From contig JABWBL010000170.1 of NCBI GenBank assembly GCA_013360535.1, positions 1 to 7,153 of the forward strand: 7,153 nucleotides of DNA, in the 5' to 3' direction. This document shows positions 1 to 5,591 of this stretch, one piece after another (the stretch's first letter is position 1; each line of letters opens with the position of its first letter). The DNA comes from Planctomycetaceae bacterium (GTDB lineage: Bacteria; Planctomycetota; UBA1135; GCA-002686595). Under the pieces are notes generated by a model. It ran no database searches. It was not told the DNA's origin and saw only the letters and a program-made list of their open reading frames with translations. The position numbers and the translations under genes are program-made.

Positions 1-1445
1 ATCAGCCCGTGGATGTCGTCCGGGGTGGTCTCCCAGCGCACGAGCAGGACGTCCTCGCCGGCACGGCCACGCTCCTCCGCCGTGTCGGCGTCGAACACGA
101 CGAGTCCGGTGGCGGCACCGGGGGACGCGTTCAGGCCCTCGGCGATCACCTCGACCTCGGCTTCCGGGTCGATCATCGGGTGGAGGAGCTGGTCGAGCTG
201 TCCCGGGTCGATCCGGGCGACCGCCTCCTCGCGGGAGATCAGGCCCTCGCCGGCCATATCGACGGCGATCCGCAGCGCCGCCCGGGCGGTGCGCTTCCCG
301 GTCCGGGTCTGGAGCAGGTAGAGCTTGCCCTCCTCGACCGTGAACTCGATGTCCTGCATCTCGCGGAAGTGCTTCTCGAGCCGCAGCTGGATGCGCTGCA
401 GCTCCTTCCACGCGCGCGGCGAGCCCTTCTCGAGCGTGCCGATCGGAAGCGGCGTGCGGATGCCCGCGACGACGTCCTCACCTTGCGCGTTCATCAGGTA
501 CTCGCCGTAGAACTTGCGCTCGCCCGTCGCCGGATCGCGCGTGAACGCGACGCCCGTGCCCGAGTCGGGCCCGAGGTTGCCGTAGACCATCGCGACGACG
601 CTGACGGCGGTGCCCCAGTCGTGCGGGATGCCCTGCATCTCGCGGTAGGCGCGCGCGCGGTCGTTCTCCCAGGAGCCGAACACGGCGCCGATCGCGCCCC
701 ACAGCTGCTCGCGCGGATCCTCGGGGAAACGGCGCCCCGTGCGCTGCTGCACGATCCACTTGAACTCGGTGACGAGCTCCTTGAGGTCGGCGGCGGTGAG
801 TTCGGTGTCGAGCGCGACGCCGCGCTCGTGTTTCTTGCGGTCGAGCGCCGCCGCGAACGGGTTGCGCTCGTCTCCGTGATCACCCTTGAGCCCGAGCACG
901 ACGTCGGCGTACATCTGCACGAAGCGCCGGTAGGCATCCCACGCGAAGCGCGGGTTCGACGACACGCGCGCGAGGCCCTCGACGGTCGTGTCGTTGAGGC
1001 CGAGGTTGAGGACGGTGTCCATCATGCCCGGCATCGACACGCGCGCGCCCGAGCGCACGCTGACGAGCAGCGGGTCCGCCGCGTCGCCGAAGCGCTTGCC
1101 GAGCTCACGCTCGACCTTCTCGAGCGCGGCCTGCACCTCGTGTTCGAGCGAACTGGGGTAGCGCCGTCCGTGCGAGTAGAAGTGCGTGCAGACTTCCGTC
1201 GAGAGCGTGAAGCCCGGCGGCACCGGCAGCCCGAGGCGGCTCATCTCGGCGAGGTTCGCGCCCTTGCCGCCGAGCAGGTCCTTCATCGTGCGGTCGCCGT
1301 CGGCCTTGCCGCCGCCGAAGGAGTAGACGAGGCGCTCCGAGCGTGTCGCCCGCGAACGCGTGGGCTTGGCTCGCGGGCGGGCGAGGGCAACCTTCTCGTG
1401 GGGGCGCGCTTTTTTCGGTCGGGAGGCAGGCTTCTGGGGGCTCAT
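1..1445 (-). CDS. ppdK: Pyruvate, phosphate dikinase, N-terminal part (cut by window edge)
   Basis: This cytoplasmic enzyme interconverts ATP + pyruvate + Pi with AMP + phosphoenolpyruvate + PPi, linking glycolysis and gluconeogenesis. The 481 visible codons cover the nucleotide-binding (ATP-grasp) half. Family hallmarks are [10 protein letters not shown] at residues 59-68 (K61 matches the ATP-contacting Lys22 of the Clostridium symbiosum enzyme), [14 protein letters not shown] starting at R131 (family Arg92), and [15 protein letters not shown] from E367 (family Glu323 and Gln335). The frame is open to the edge and stops at a DDIHGL motif. In the family the catalytic phospho-histidine (GGMTSHAAV) follows roughly 16 residues later, so it and the PEP-binding TIM barrel lie outside the window. 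The ATG at 1445 gives a basic extension of about 39 residues before the usual N terminus. No ATG, GTG or TTG occurs in frame between it and M54, so this start is favoured. It lies 30 nt after the lipoprotein gene and is probably co-transcribed with it. Identity is very sure; the exact N terminus is less so. Confidence 0.96.
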   Translation of the reverse strand, partial: MSPQKPASRPKKARPHEKVALARPRAKPTRSRATRSERLVYSFGGGKADGDRTMKDLLGGKGANLAEMSRLGLPVPPGFTLSTEVCTHFYSHGRRYPSSLEHEVQAALEKVERELGKRFGDAADPLLVSVRSGARVSMPGMMDTVLNLGLNDTTVEGLARVSSNPRFAWDAYRRFVQMYADVVLGLKGDHGDERNPFAAALDRKKHERGVALDTELTAADLKELVTEFKWIVQQRTGRRFPEDPREQLWGAIGAVFGSWENDRARAYREMQGIPHDWGTAVSVVAMVYGNLGPDSGTGVAFTRDPATGERKFYGEYLMNAQGEDVVAGIRTPLPIGTLEKGSPRAWKELQRIQLRLEKHFREMQDIEFTVEEGKLYLLQTRTGKRTARAALRIAVDMAGEGLISREEAVARIDPGQLDQLLHPMIDPEAEVEVIAEGLNASPGAATGLVVFDADTAEERGRAGEDVLLVRWETTPDDIHGL

Positions 1446-1475
1446 GGCGCGGTCGGCCCCCTGCGAGGGAGGCCG

Positions 1476-2093
1476 CTAGTCGTCGGAGAGGAGCTCGACC
1501 CCGTCGATCAGCCACAGCCGTTCGACCGTGGCCCTCGCGAGGTCGTCGACGGTCCGTCCGGATCGTCCGAGAGGAAACTCAACCACCATTTTGGACGCGG
1601 CGTCGGAAGGTTCCGTGAAGCGCACCAAGGTTCCCGCGGGCCTGCGCCCATCTTCATAGTCGTCCTGCCACCAGATGCGAAAAAAGTCCTCGCGCACGAG
1701 CGTGGCGCGCAGCTTTTTCCCGGCGATCGCGAGGTCGATCTCGCGTCGCGCGGGGCCGAGCTCACGTTCCTCGACGAGCTCGGCGCTGCCGATCAGCCGG
1801 TACCACGGCTGCTCCTTGGCGAGGCGGTCGCGGAACTCGCAGTACGTGAAGAACGAGAAGCGCTTCTTGAAGCTCCCGGAGAAGCAGTTGTACTCCTGTT
1901 CGTACAGCTCGGCGCGCATGTAGAGCTGGTAGGCCGCCACCGTCTCGCGGGCCGACGTCCGGTCGGCGTCCACGAGCTTCGCCGGCTCGACCGAGCGGCA
2001 GGCGCCCGCGAATCCGAGCGCGAGGGGCGCGAGCAGCGCGAGCGGGAGGGGACGCCGGGCGGAACGGACTTCCGGGAGGGGAGAGCGGGCCAT
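1476..2093 (-). CDS. Predicted lipoprotein of unknown function upstream of ppdK
   Basis: A 205-residue protein that I do not recognise. The N terminus has basic residues (R10, R13, R14), a hydrophobic stretch at about 15-31, and a possible lipobox AGAC with the lipid cysteine at C32. The -3 position is Ala instead of the usual Leu/Val/Ile, so lipidation is likely but not certain. The mature part starts with an aromatic, Tyr/Glu-rich helical segment (about 48-95) containing C70 and C85. Alternating beta-like segments follow (about 100-175), then a terminal LWLIDGVELL. This helix-then-sheet order could be an NTF2-like fold, a weak inference from pattern alone. The ATG at 2093 has an AGGA ribosome site at 2101-2104, 7 nt upstream. 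The gene is the first of a minus-strand pair with ppdK and is read divergently from the DUF1573 gene. Coding is supported by the signal sequence, the ribosome site, the tight junction with ppdK and its plausible composition. Confidence 0.8.
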   Translation of the reverse strand: MARSPLPEVRSARRPLPLALLAPLALGFAGACRSVEPAKLVDADRTSARETVAAYQLYMRAELYEQEYNCFSGSFKKRFSFFTYCEFRDRLAKEQPWYRLIGSAELVEERELGPARREIDLAIAGKKLRATLVREDFFRIWWQDDYEDGRRPAGTLVRFTEPSDAASKMVVEFPLGRSGRTVDDLARATVERLWLIDGVELLSDD

Positions 2094-2100
2094 CGCCGGA

Positions 2101-2104
2101 TCCT
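2101..2104 (-). promoter_or_regulatory. Ribosome binding site of the lipoprotein gene
   Basis: AGGA on the minus strand, 7 nt before the ATG at 2093. It decides this start and supports the ORF as a real gene. Confidence 0.6.
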
Positions 2105-2156
2105 AGCGGCGCCCGGAGGCCCGGGCCTGCGTCCTCCGGCGCCCGGCGCGGCCGCT
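2105..2156 (-). promoter_or_regulatory. GC-rich hairpin in the leader of the lipoprotein-ppdK unit
   Basis: Inverted repeat seen directly. CCGGAGG (2113-2119) pairs with CCTCCGG (2133-2139). The stem extends by GGCG (2108-2111) with CGCC (2140-2143) across one bulged C. AGCGGC (2105-2110) and GCCGCT (2151-2156) form an alternative outer pairing. The loop holds CCCGGG. If transcription starts upstream, the structure would sit directly beside the ribosome site and could modulate initiation. GC-rich DNA yields such structures by chance, so function is only inferred. Confidence 0.3.
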
Positions 2157-2354
2157 TCCGGCCAACTTTGTGCAAATCTTCGCTAGCAGGAGACCGCCTT
2201 GGGTCGTAGTTCGCGCCGGACTCGGTTCCTGCAGCGGCTCGGGGGTGTTTGCAGCCGCCCGGACAGGTTCCGCGCCCCCCGCTCAGGACGCCGTGCGGCT
2301 CCGGTCGAAAGCACCGGGTCGCCCCGAGGCCTCCCCGACGGGTACCATCCTCCA

Positions 2355-2395
2355 CCCGGAAACGGCCCCCAGCCCGGAAACGACCCGGGGGTCGT
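2355..2395. repeat. Direct repeat pair plus palindrome upstream of the DUF1573 gene
   Basis: CCCGGAAACG occurs at 2355-2364 and again at 2373-2382, 18 bp apart start to start. It partly overlaps a palindrome at 2380-2395 with arms ACGACC and GGTCGT around CGGG. The cluster ends 28 bp before the ATG at 2424. It could be an operator or a structured leader, but no matching regulator is visible in the window. Confidence 0.4.
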
Positions 2396-2423
2396 CCGCA
2401 GGCTCCTCGCAACCATCGCCACC

Positions 2424-3710
2424 ATGACCCTGTCGCGCACCTCCAAGTTCCTCCTCGCCAGCCTCGCGCTGTGCTCCTCCGTCGGCGTCGGCTTCGCGTT
2501 CCAAGATCAGAAGCCGCCCCAGCCGGTCCCGATCCCGTCGCCGACCCCGCGCCCGCAGGAAGGCAGCGGCGATCCCAAGCCGGCGACGACGCAGGCGGCG
2601 CGCCTCGATGTCGATGCGGTCGACCACGACTTCGGCTCTTCGATCGAGGGCGAGCGCCTGACGCACACGTTCAAGATGCGCAGCTCGGGCCCCGAGCCGC
2701 TGGTGATCACCGCCGCCAAGCCGACCTGCGGCTGCACGGTCGCGAAGCTCGAGGTCCGCAAGGACGACGGCTCGCTCGAGGTCTACAAGTTCGGCGATCC
2801 GCTCCCGGTCGGCACTTCGATCGAGCTGACGGCCGAGCTCAACACGCAGGGCAAGCACCAGCAGGCGTCGAGCAAGGTCAACGTCACCTGCAACGACCCG
2901 CGCCAGATCGTGACGCTCGGCCTCAACGCCAAGGTCGACACCTACTTCCAGATCACGCCCGCGACGATCGACTTCGGCCAGATGTCGACCGCCGACGTGG
3001 TCGAGCGCGTGATGACGGTCGCCGGCAAGAAGCCGGGCAACTTCATGCTGACGATGGAGCAGCGCCCGCTGCCCGACGGCATGAAGGTCCAGATCACCCC
3101 GCGCGATCCCGATGCCGCCGGCAAGGCGAACATCTGGGAAGTGAAGGTGACGATGGGGCCGGGCTGCAAGGAAGGCAACACGGGCTACCCGATCAACCTG
3201 AAGAGCGACGAGCAGATCGCCGGCGCGCACTCGGCCGACGACGGCCACGGCCACCCGGCCTCGACCACCTACGGCGCGACCGTGATGGTCACCGCGCGCG
3301 TCAACGGCCTGATCTCGTTCGAGCCGCAGTACATCAGCTTCGGCCTCGTGCGCCCCGGGCAGGTCATGCCGCGCACGCTGACGATCAAGAGCTACGACCC
3401 CAACTTCAGCTTCGGGGACACGCTCGACATTCGCCTCGTCGGTCCGAACGAGACCAAGCCCGAGTTCCCGTACTCGTCGTCGTTCGCGCACACCGTCAAG
3501 ATGTCGGAAGACCACAAGACGGCGACGGTCGAGCTGACGCTCAACGGCCTGCCGGAGACGGTCGACGGCTCGTTCCAGGGCCGCCTGATGATCAAGACCG
3601 GCCACCCGCAGAAGCCGGAGATCCCGGTGCTGTTCTCGGGCGTGTGCCGTCCGGGCGTCTCGGGCCAGCAGCCGCCGCCGACGCCGCCCAAGCCGGTCGG
3701 CGGCAAGTAG
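2424..3710 (+). CDS. Exported DUF1573 protein with three ASH/Ig-like repeats
   Basis: A 428-residue protein. Residues 1-25 look like a Sec signal peptide (K8, hydrophobic 9-25, probable cleavage after GFA), followed by a proline-rich linker (about 30-60). A DUF1573 domain begins around residue 61. It has the family pattern HDFGSSIEGERLTHTF, then a KPTCGCTV motif (C102, C104), and ends near VNVTCNDP...LNAKV (to about 171). Two further repeats of similar beta-sandwich style start at about 177 (ITPATIDFGQM) and 298 (SFEPQYISFGLVRPGQ). A short His/Gly/Asp-rich insert lies at 268-280 and a Pro-rich tail at 414-428. DUF1573 is related to the ASH/HYDIN Ig-like folds and is common in secreted proteins of Bacteroidota and Planctomycetota. 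Its molecular role is not established. The start at 2424 is chosen for the signal peptide, although no Shine-Dalgarno sequence precedes it; the frame is open further upstream to 2199. The gene appears monocistronic, with 172 bp before the pilus motor genes. Confidence 0.9.
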   Translation: MTLSRTSKFLLASLALCSSVGVGFAFQDQKPPQPVPIPSPTPRPQEGSGDPKPATTQAARLDVDAVDHDFGSSIEGERLTHTFKMRSSGPEPLVITAAKPTCGCTVAKLEVRKDDGSLEVYKFGDPLPVGTSIELTAELNTQGKHQQASSKVNVTCNDPRQIVTLGLNAKVDTYFQITPATIDFGQMSTADVVERVMTVAGKKPGNFMLTMEQRPLPDGMKVQITPRDPDAAGKANIWEVKVTMGPGCKEGNTGYPINLKSDEQIAGAHSADDGHGHPASTTYGATVMVTARVNGLISFEPQYISFGLVRPGQVMPRTLTIKSYDPNFSFGDTLDIRLVGPNETKPEFPYSSSFAHTVKMSEDHKTATVELTLNGLPETVDGSFQGRLMIKTGHPQKPEIPVLFSGVCRPGVSGQQPPPTPPKPVGGK

Positions 3711-3745
3711 GCCCGCGGGCCCGCGAGGCTCGCCACGACTCCAGC

Positions 3746-3781
3746 GCGACCCTCTCCCTCCGCGACGAGGGGGCGGGTCGC
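3746..3781 (+). terminator. Possible terminator-like hairpin after the DUF1573 gene
   Basis: GCGACCC (3746-3752) pairs with GGGTCGC (3775-3781). Inside it, CCCTC (3756-3760) pairs with GAGGG (3767-3771) around a CGCGAC loop, with a small internal bulge. It starts 36 nt after the DUF1573 stop codon. There is no T-tract, so it is not a classical intrinsic terminator. It could instead stabilise a 3' end or belong to the next gene's leader. Confidence 0.35.
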
Positions 3782-3783
3782 GC

Positions 3784-3843
3784 CACTTCGTGCGACTTCG
3801 CACGGATTCGGGTCCCGCTTTGTCCCCGAAGTGTGCGGAAGTG
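3784..3843. repeat. Inverted and helical-turn-spaced repeats upstream of the motor operon
   Basis: CACTTCG (3784-3790) is the exact reverse complement of CGAAGTG (3827-3833). GAAGTG occurs at 3828-3833 and again at 3838-3843, exactly 10 bp apart, or one helical turn. A small stem GTGCG/CGCAC with loop ACTT lies at 3790-3803. The spacing is compatible with a protein-binding site controlling the pilus motor genes, which is inference only. Confidence 0.3.
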
Positions 3844-3882
3844 ACTACACTCCGCCGCCGCGCGCCGCCGCGCCGCCCCCCG

Positions 3883-5538
3883 ATGTCCCAAGAGCTCGGT
3901 GATCTGCTCGTTCGCTCCGGAGTCCTCTCCCAGGAGCAGCTCCGCGACGCCCAGGTGCAGGCCCGCGGCGGCCAGAACCTGGCCGAGGTCCTGGTGCGCA
4001 TGGGGCAGGCCGACGAGTCGACCGTCTGGCGGGCGGTGGCCAAGCTCCACAACCTGCCGTTCGTCGACCTGACCAAGGGGCGGATCGCGCCGGAGGTGCT
4101 CGAGCGCATCCCGTCGGACTTCGCGGTGGCGCAGGGGCTGCTGCCGGTGCTCGAGAAGGGAGGCAAGTTGGTCGTCGCGATCGACGAGCCGCTCAAGCGC
4201 ATCGTCGTCGACCAGCTGCAGTTCCAGCTCGGCACCGACGTCGCCTGTGCGGTGGCGGCCCCGACCGCGCTGCGCCGGGCGATCGAGCAGGCCTACGGGA
4301 CCGCGCCCGAGGAGAGCGTCGCGCGCTCGATGGGGGCAGCCGAGGGAGGCGAGGAGGGCGACGACGCGCCGATCATCCGTCTGGTCACGCGCATGTTCCA
4401 GGACGCGCTCTCGATGCGCGCGAGCGACATCCACGTCGAGCCGGGGCAGTCGGCGCTGCGTGTGCGCTACCGCGTCGACGGCGTGCTGCGCATCGTGGCC
4501 GAGCATCCGCCGCACCTCGCGGCGCCGCTCGTCAGTCGCCTGAAGATCATGGCGGCGATGGACATCGCCGAGAAGCGCAAGCCGCAGGACGGGCGCATCG
4601 GGCTCGAGCTCAAGGGTCGCCATGTCGACGTGCGTTGCTCGATCCTGCCGACCAACCACGGCGAGAGCGTCGTGATGCGCTTGCTCGACCGCTCGGCGAA
4701 CCTGATCGGCCTCAAGGAGCTCGGCTTCGAGGAGGACGACTACAAGTGGTTCCGGCGCGTGATCTCGCGGCCCAACGGGATCGTGCTCGTCACCGGTCCG
4801 ACGGGCTCGGGCAAGACGACGACCCTGTATGCGGCGCTGGGCGAGCTCAACCGCCCCGACGTGAAGATCATCACGGCCGAGGATCCGGTCGAGTACCACA
4901 TCAAGGGCATCAACCAGGTGCAGGTGACGCCGCGCATCGGCCTGAGCTTCGCGCGTGTGCTCAAGGCGATGCTGCGCTCGGCGCCGAACGTGATCCTCGT
5001 CGGCGAGATCCGCGACCTCGAGACGGCGGAGATCGCGATCCAGGCCTCGCTCACCGGCCACCTCGTCTTCTCGACCTTGCACACCAACGACGCGGCCAGC
5101 GCGCTGACGCGCCTGGTCGACATGGGCGTCAAGCCGTTCCTCGTGTCGGCGGCGGTGCAGGCGGTGATGGCGCAACGCCTCGTGCGGAAGCTGTGCTCGT
5201 GCGCGACGAGCGCGCAGGCGACCGAGGCGGAGCTGCTCGCGCTCGGGCTCGACCCGAAGGTCTACGGCGACCGCAAGCTGCGCCATCCCAAGGGCTGCCG
5301 CGACTGCGAAGGCTCCGGCTACCGCGGGCGCGTCGGCCTGTTCGAGCTGCTCGAGCTCGACGACGTGCTGCGCGAGCTGACCTTCCGCGGCGCGAGCCTC
5401 GAGGAAGTGCGCGCGACCGCGCTCTCCTCGCGGCGCCTGCAGCCGCTGCTCGCCGACGGCGCGCGCAAGGTGCTCGCGGGCTCGACCACGGTGACCGAGG
5501 TCCTGCGCGTCACGCGCGCGGGCAACGAGCGCAGGTAG
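3883..5538 (+). CDS. gspE: GspE/PilB-type assembly ATPase (type IV pilus / type II secretion)
   Basis: A 551-residue cytoplasmic hexameric AAA+ motor, usual length for GspE/PilB, expected to power pilin or pseudopilin assembly at a PilC/GspF platform. Domains: a degenerate MshEN-like N1 domain (about 1-138; ELGDLLVRSGVLSQEQL at 4-20), a Glu/Gly-rich hinge (about 150-160), an N2 domain with SDIHVEP at 181-187, and the motor domain. Visible motifs are Walker A GPTGSGKTT (305-313), Asp box TAEDPVEY (331-338), Walker B LVGEIRD (372-378) and His box TGHLVFSTLHTND (391-403). A zinc-knuckle region has C438, C440, C472 and C475. The first cysteine pair is CxC instead of the usual CxxC, and the usual QDPD before Walker B reads SAPN. 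The ATG at 3883 is chosen because the N1 domain begins there. An earlier GTG at 3790 would add a non-family Arg/Pro-rich stretch. No Shine-Dalgarno is present. pilT follows 53 nt later. Whether it is PilB or GspE cannot be decided without the missing neighbours; PilT next door favours PilB. Confidence 0.93.
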   Translation: MSQELGDLLVRSGVLSQEQLRDAQVQARGGQNLAEVLVRMGQADESTVWRAVAKLHNLPFVDLTKGRIAPEVLERIPSDFAVAQGLLPVLEKGGKLVVAIDEPLKRIVVDQLQFQLGTDVACAVAAPTALRRAIEQAYGTAPEESVARSMGAAEGGEEGDDAPIIRLVTRMFQDALSMRASDIHVEPGQSALRVRYRVDGVLRIVAEHPPHLAAPLVSRLKIMAAMDIAEKRKPQDGRIGLELKGRHVDVRCSILPTNHGESVVMRLLDRSANLIGLKELGFEEDDYKWFRRVISRPNGIVLVTGPTGSGKTTTLYAALGELNRPDVKIITAEDPVEYHIKGINQVQVTPRIGLSFARVLKAMLRSAPNVILVGEIRDLETAEIAIQASLTGHLVFSTLHTNDAASALTRLVDMGVKPFLVSAAVQAVMAQRLVRKLCSCATSAQATEAELLALGLDPKVYGDRKLRHPKGCRDCEGSGYRGRVGLFELLELDDVLRELTFRGASLEEVRATALSSRRLQPLLADGARKVLAGSTTVTEVLRVTRAGNERR

Positions 5539-5578
5539 CGCAAGATCAGGCCCAAACGACGCTTTCTTTGAGGGCGAC

Positions 5579-5583
5579 AGGAG
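5579..5583 (+). promoter_or_regulatory. Ribosome binding site deciding a TTG start for pilT
   Basis: AGGAG ends 8 nt before TTG at 5592 but 17 nt before ATG at 5601. Spacing favours the TTG as initiator. Confidence 0.6.
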
Positions 5584-5591
5584 CGAACGAC

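Larger units (their letters stand above)
2094..2423. other. 330-bp divergent intergenic region
   Basis: This stretch separates the minus-strand lipoprotein gene from the plus-strand DUF1573 gene and must hold the start signals for both, unless transcripts begin elsewhere. It contains the hairpin at 2105-2156 and the repeat/palindrome cluster at 2355-2395. A relatively AT-rich patch lies around 2163-2187. I found no convincing -35/-10 pair in either direction. The DUF1573 frame is open upstream to 2199, but those residues look like non-coding GC-rich sequence, and the signal peptide begins at 2424. Confidence 0.6.
3711..3882. other. Intergenic region between the DUF1573 gene and the first motor ATPase
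   Basis: 172 bp without a convincing gene. It opens with a 12-bp perfect palindrome CGCGGGCCCGCG (3714-3725), then holds the hairpin at 3746-3781 and the repeat cluster at 3784-3843. A -10-like TACACT lies at 3846-3851, but the nearest -35-like TTGTCC (3820-3825) is 20 bp away, too far for a standard sigma-70 promoter. The last 30 bp before the ATG are almost pure C/G with no ribosome site. Confidence 0.5.

Noticed and set aside
1410..1415. Run of six A (minus strand) near the ppdK start as a slippage or phase-variation tract
   Set aside because: Six bases is short, and it is in codon register (AAA AAA) without a shift-prone heptamer in frame.
9..2186. A 725-codon plus-strand open frame antisense to ppdK and the lipoprotein gene
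   Set aside because: It is a GC-rich antisense shadow: Arg/Ala/Leu/Glu-rich low-complexity product without domains, opposite a well-recognised enzyme.
2199..2423. Upstream extension of the DUF1573 protein from TTG 2199
   Set aside because: It would bury a clear signal peptide behind 75 Arg/Pro/Gly-rich residues that resemble translated non-coding DNA.
3819..3851. Sigma-70 promoter TTGTCC/TACACT before the first ATPase
   Set aside because: The 20-bp spacing is too long and the -35 match is poor. Kept only as a note within the intergenic entry.
2283..4235. A 650-codon minus-strand open frame across the DUF1573 gene, the intergenic gap and the first ATPase
   Set aside because: It spans two clear plus-strand genes and their spacer, and its product is Arg/Ala/Asp-rich with no recognisable domain.
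4635..5591. Upstream in-frame extension of pilT to 4635 inside the ATPase gene
   Set aside because: The extra residues are an out-of-frame reading of the upstream gene. PilT homology begins at about 5592-5601 and a ribosome site precedes 5592.
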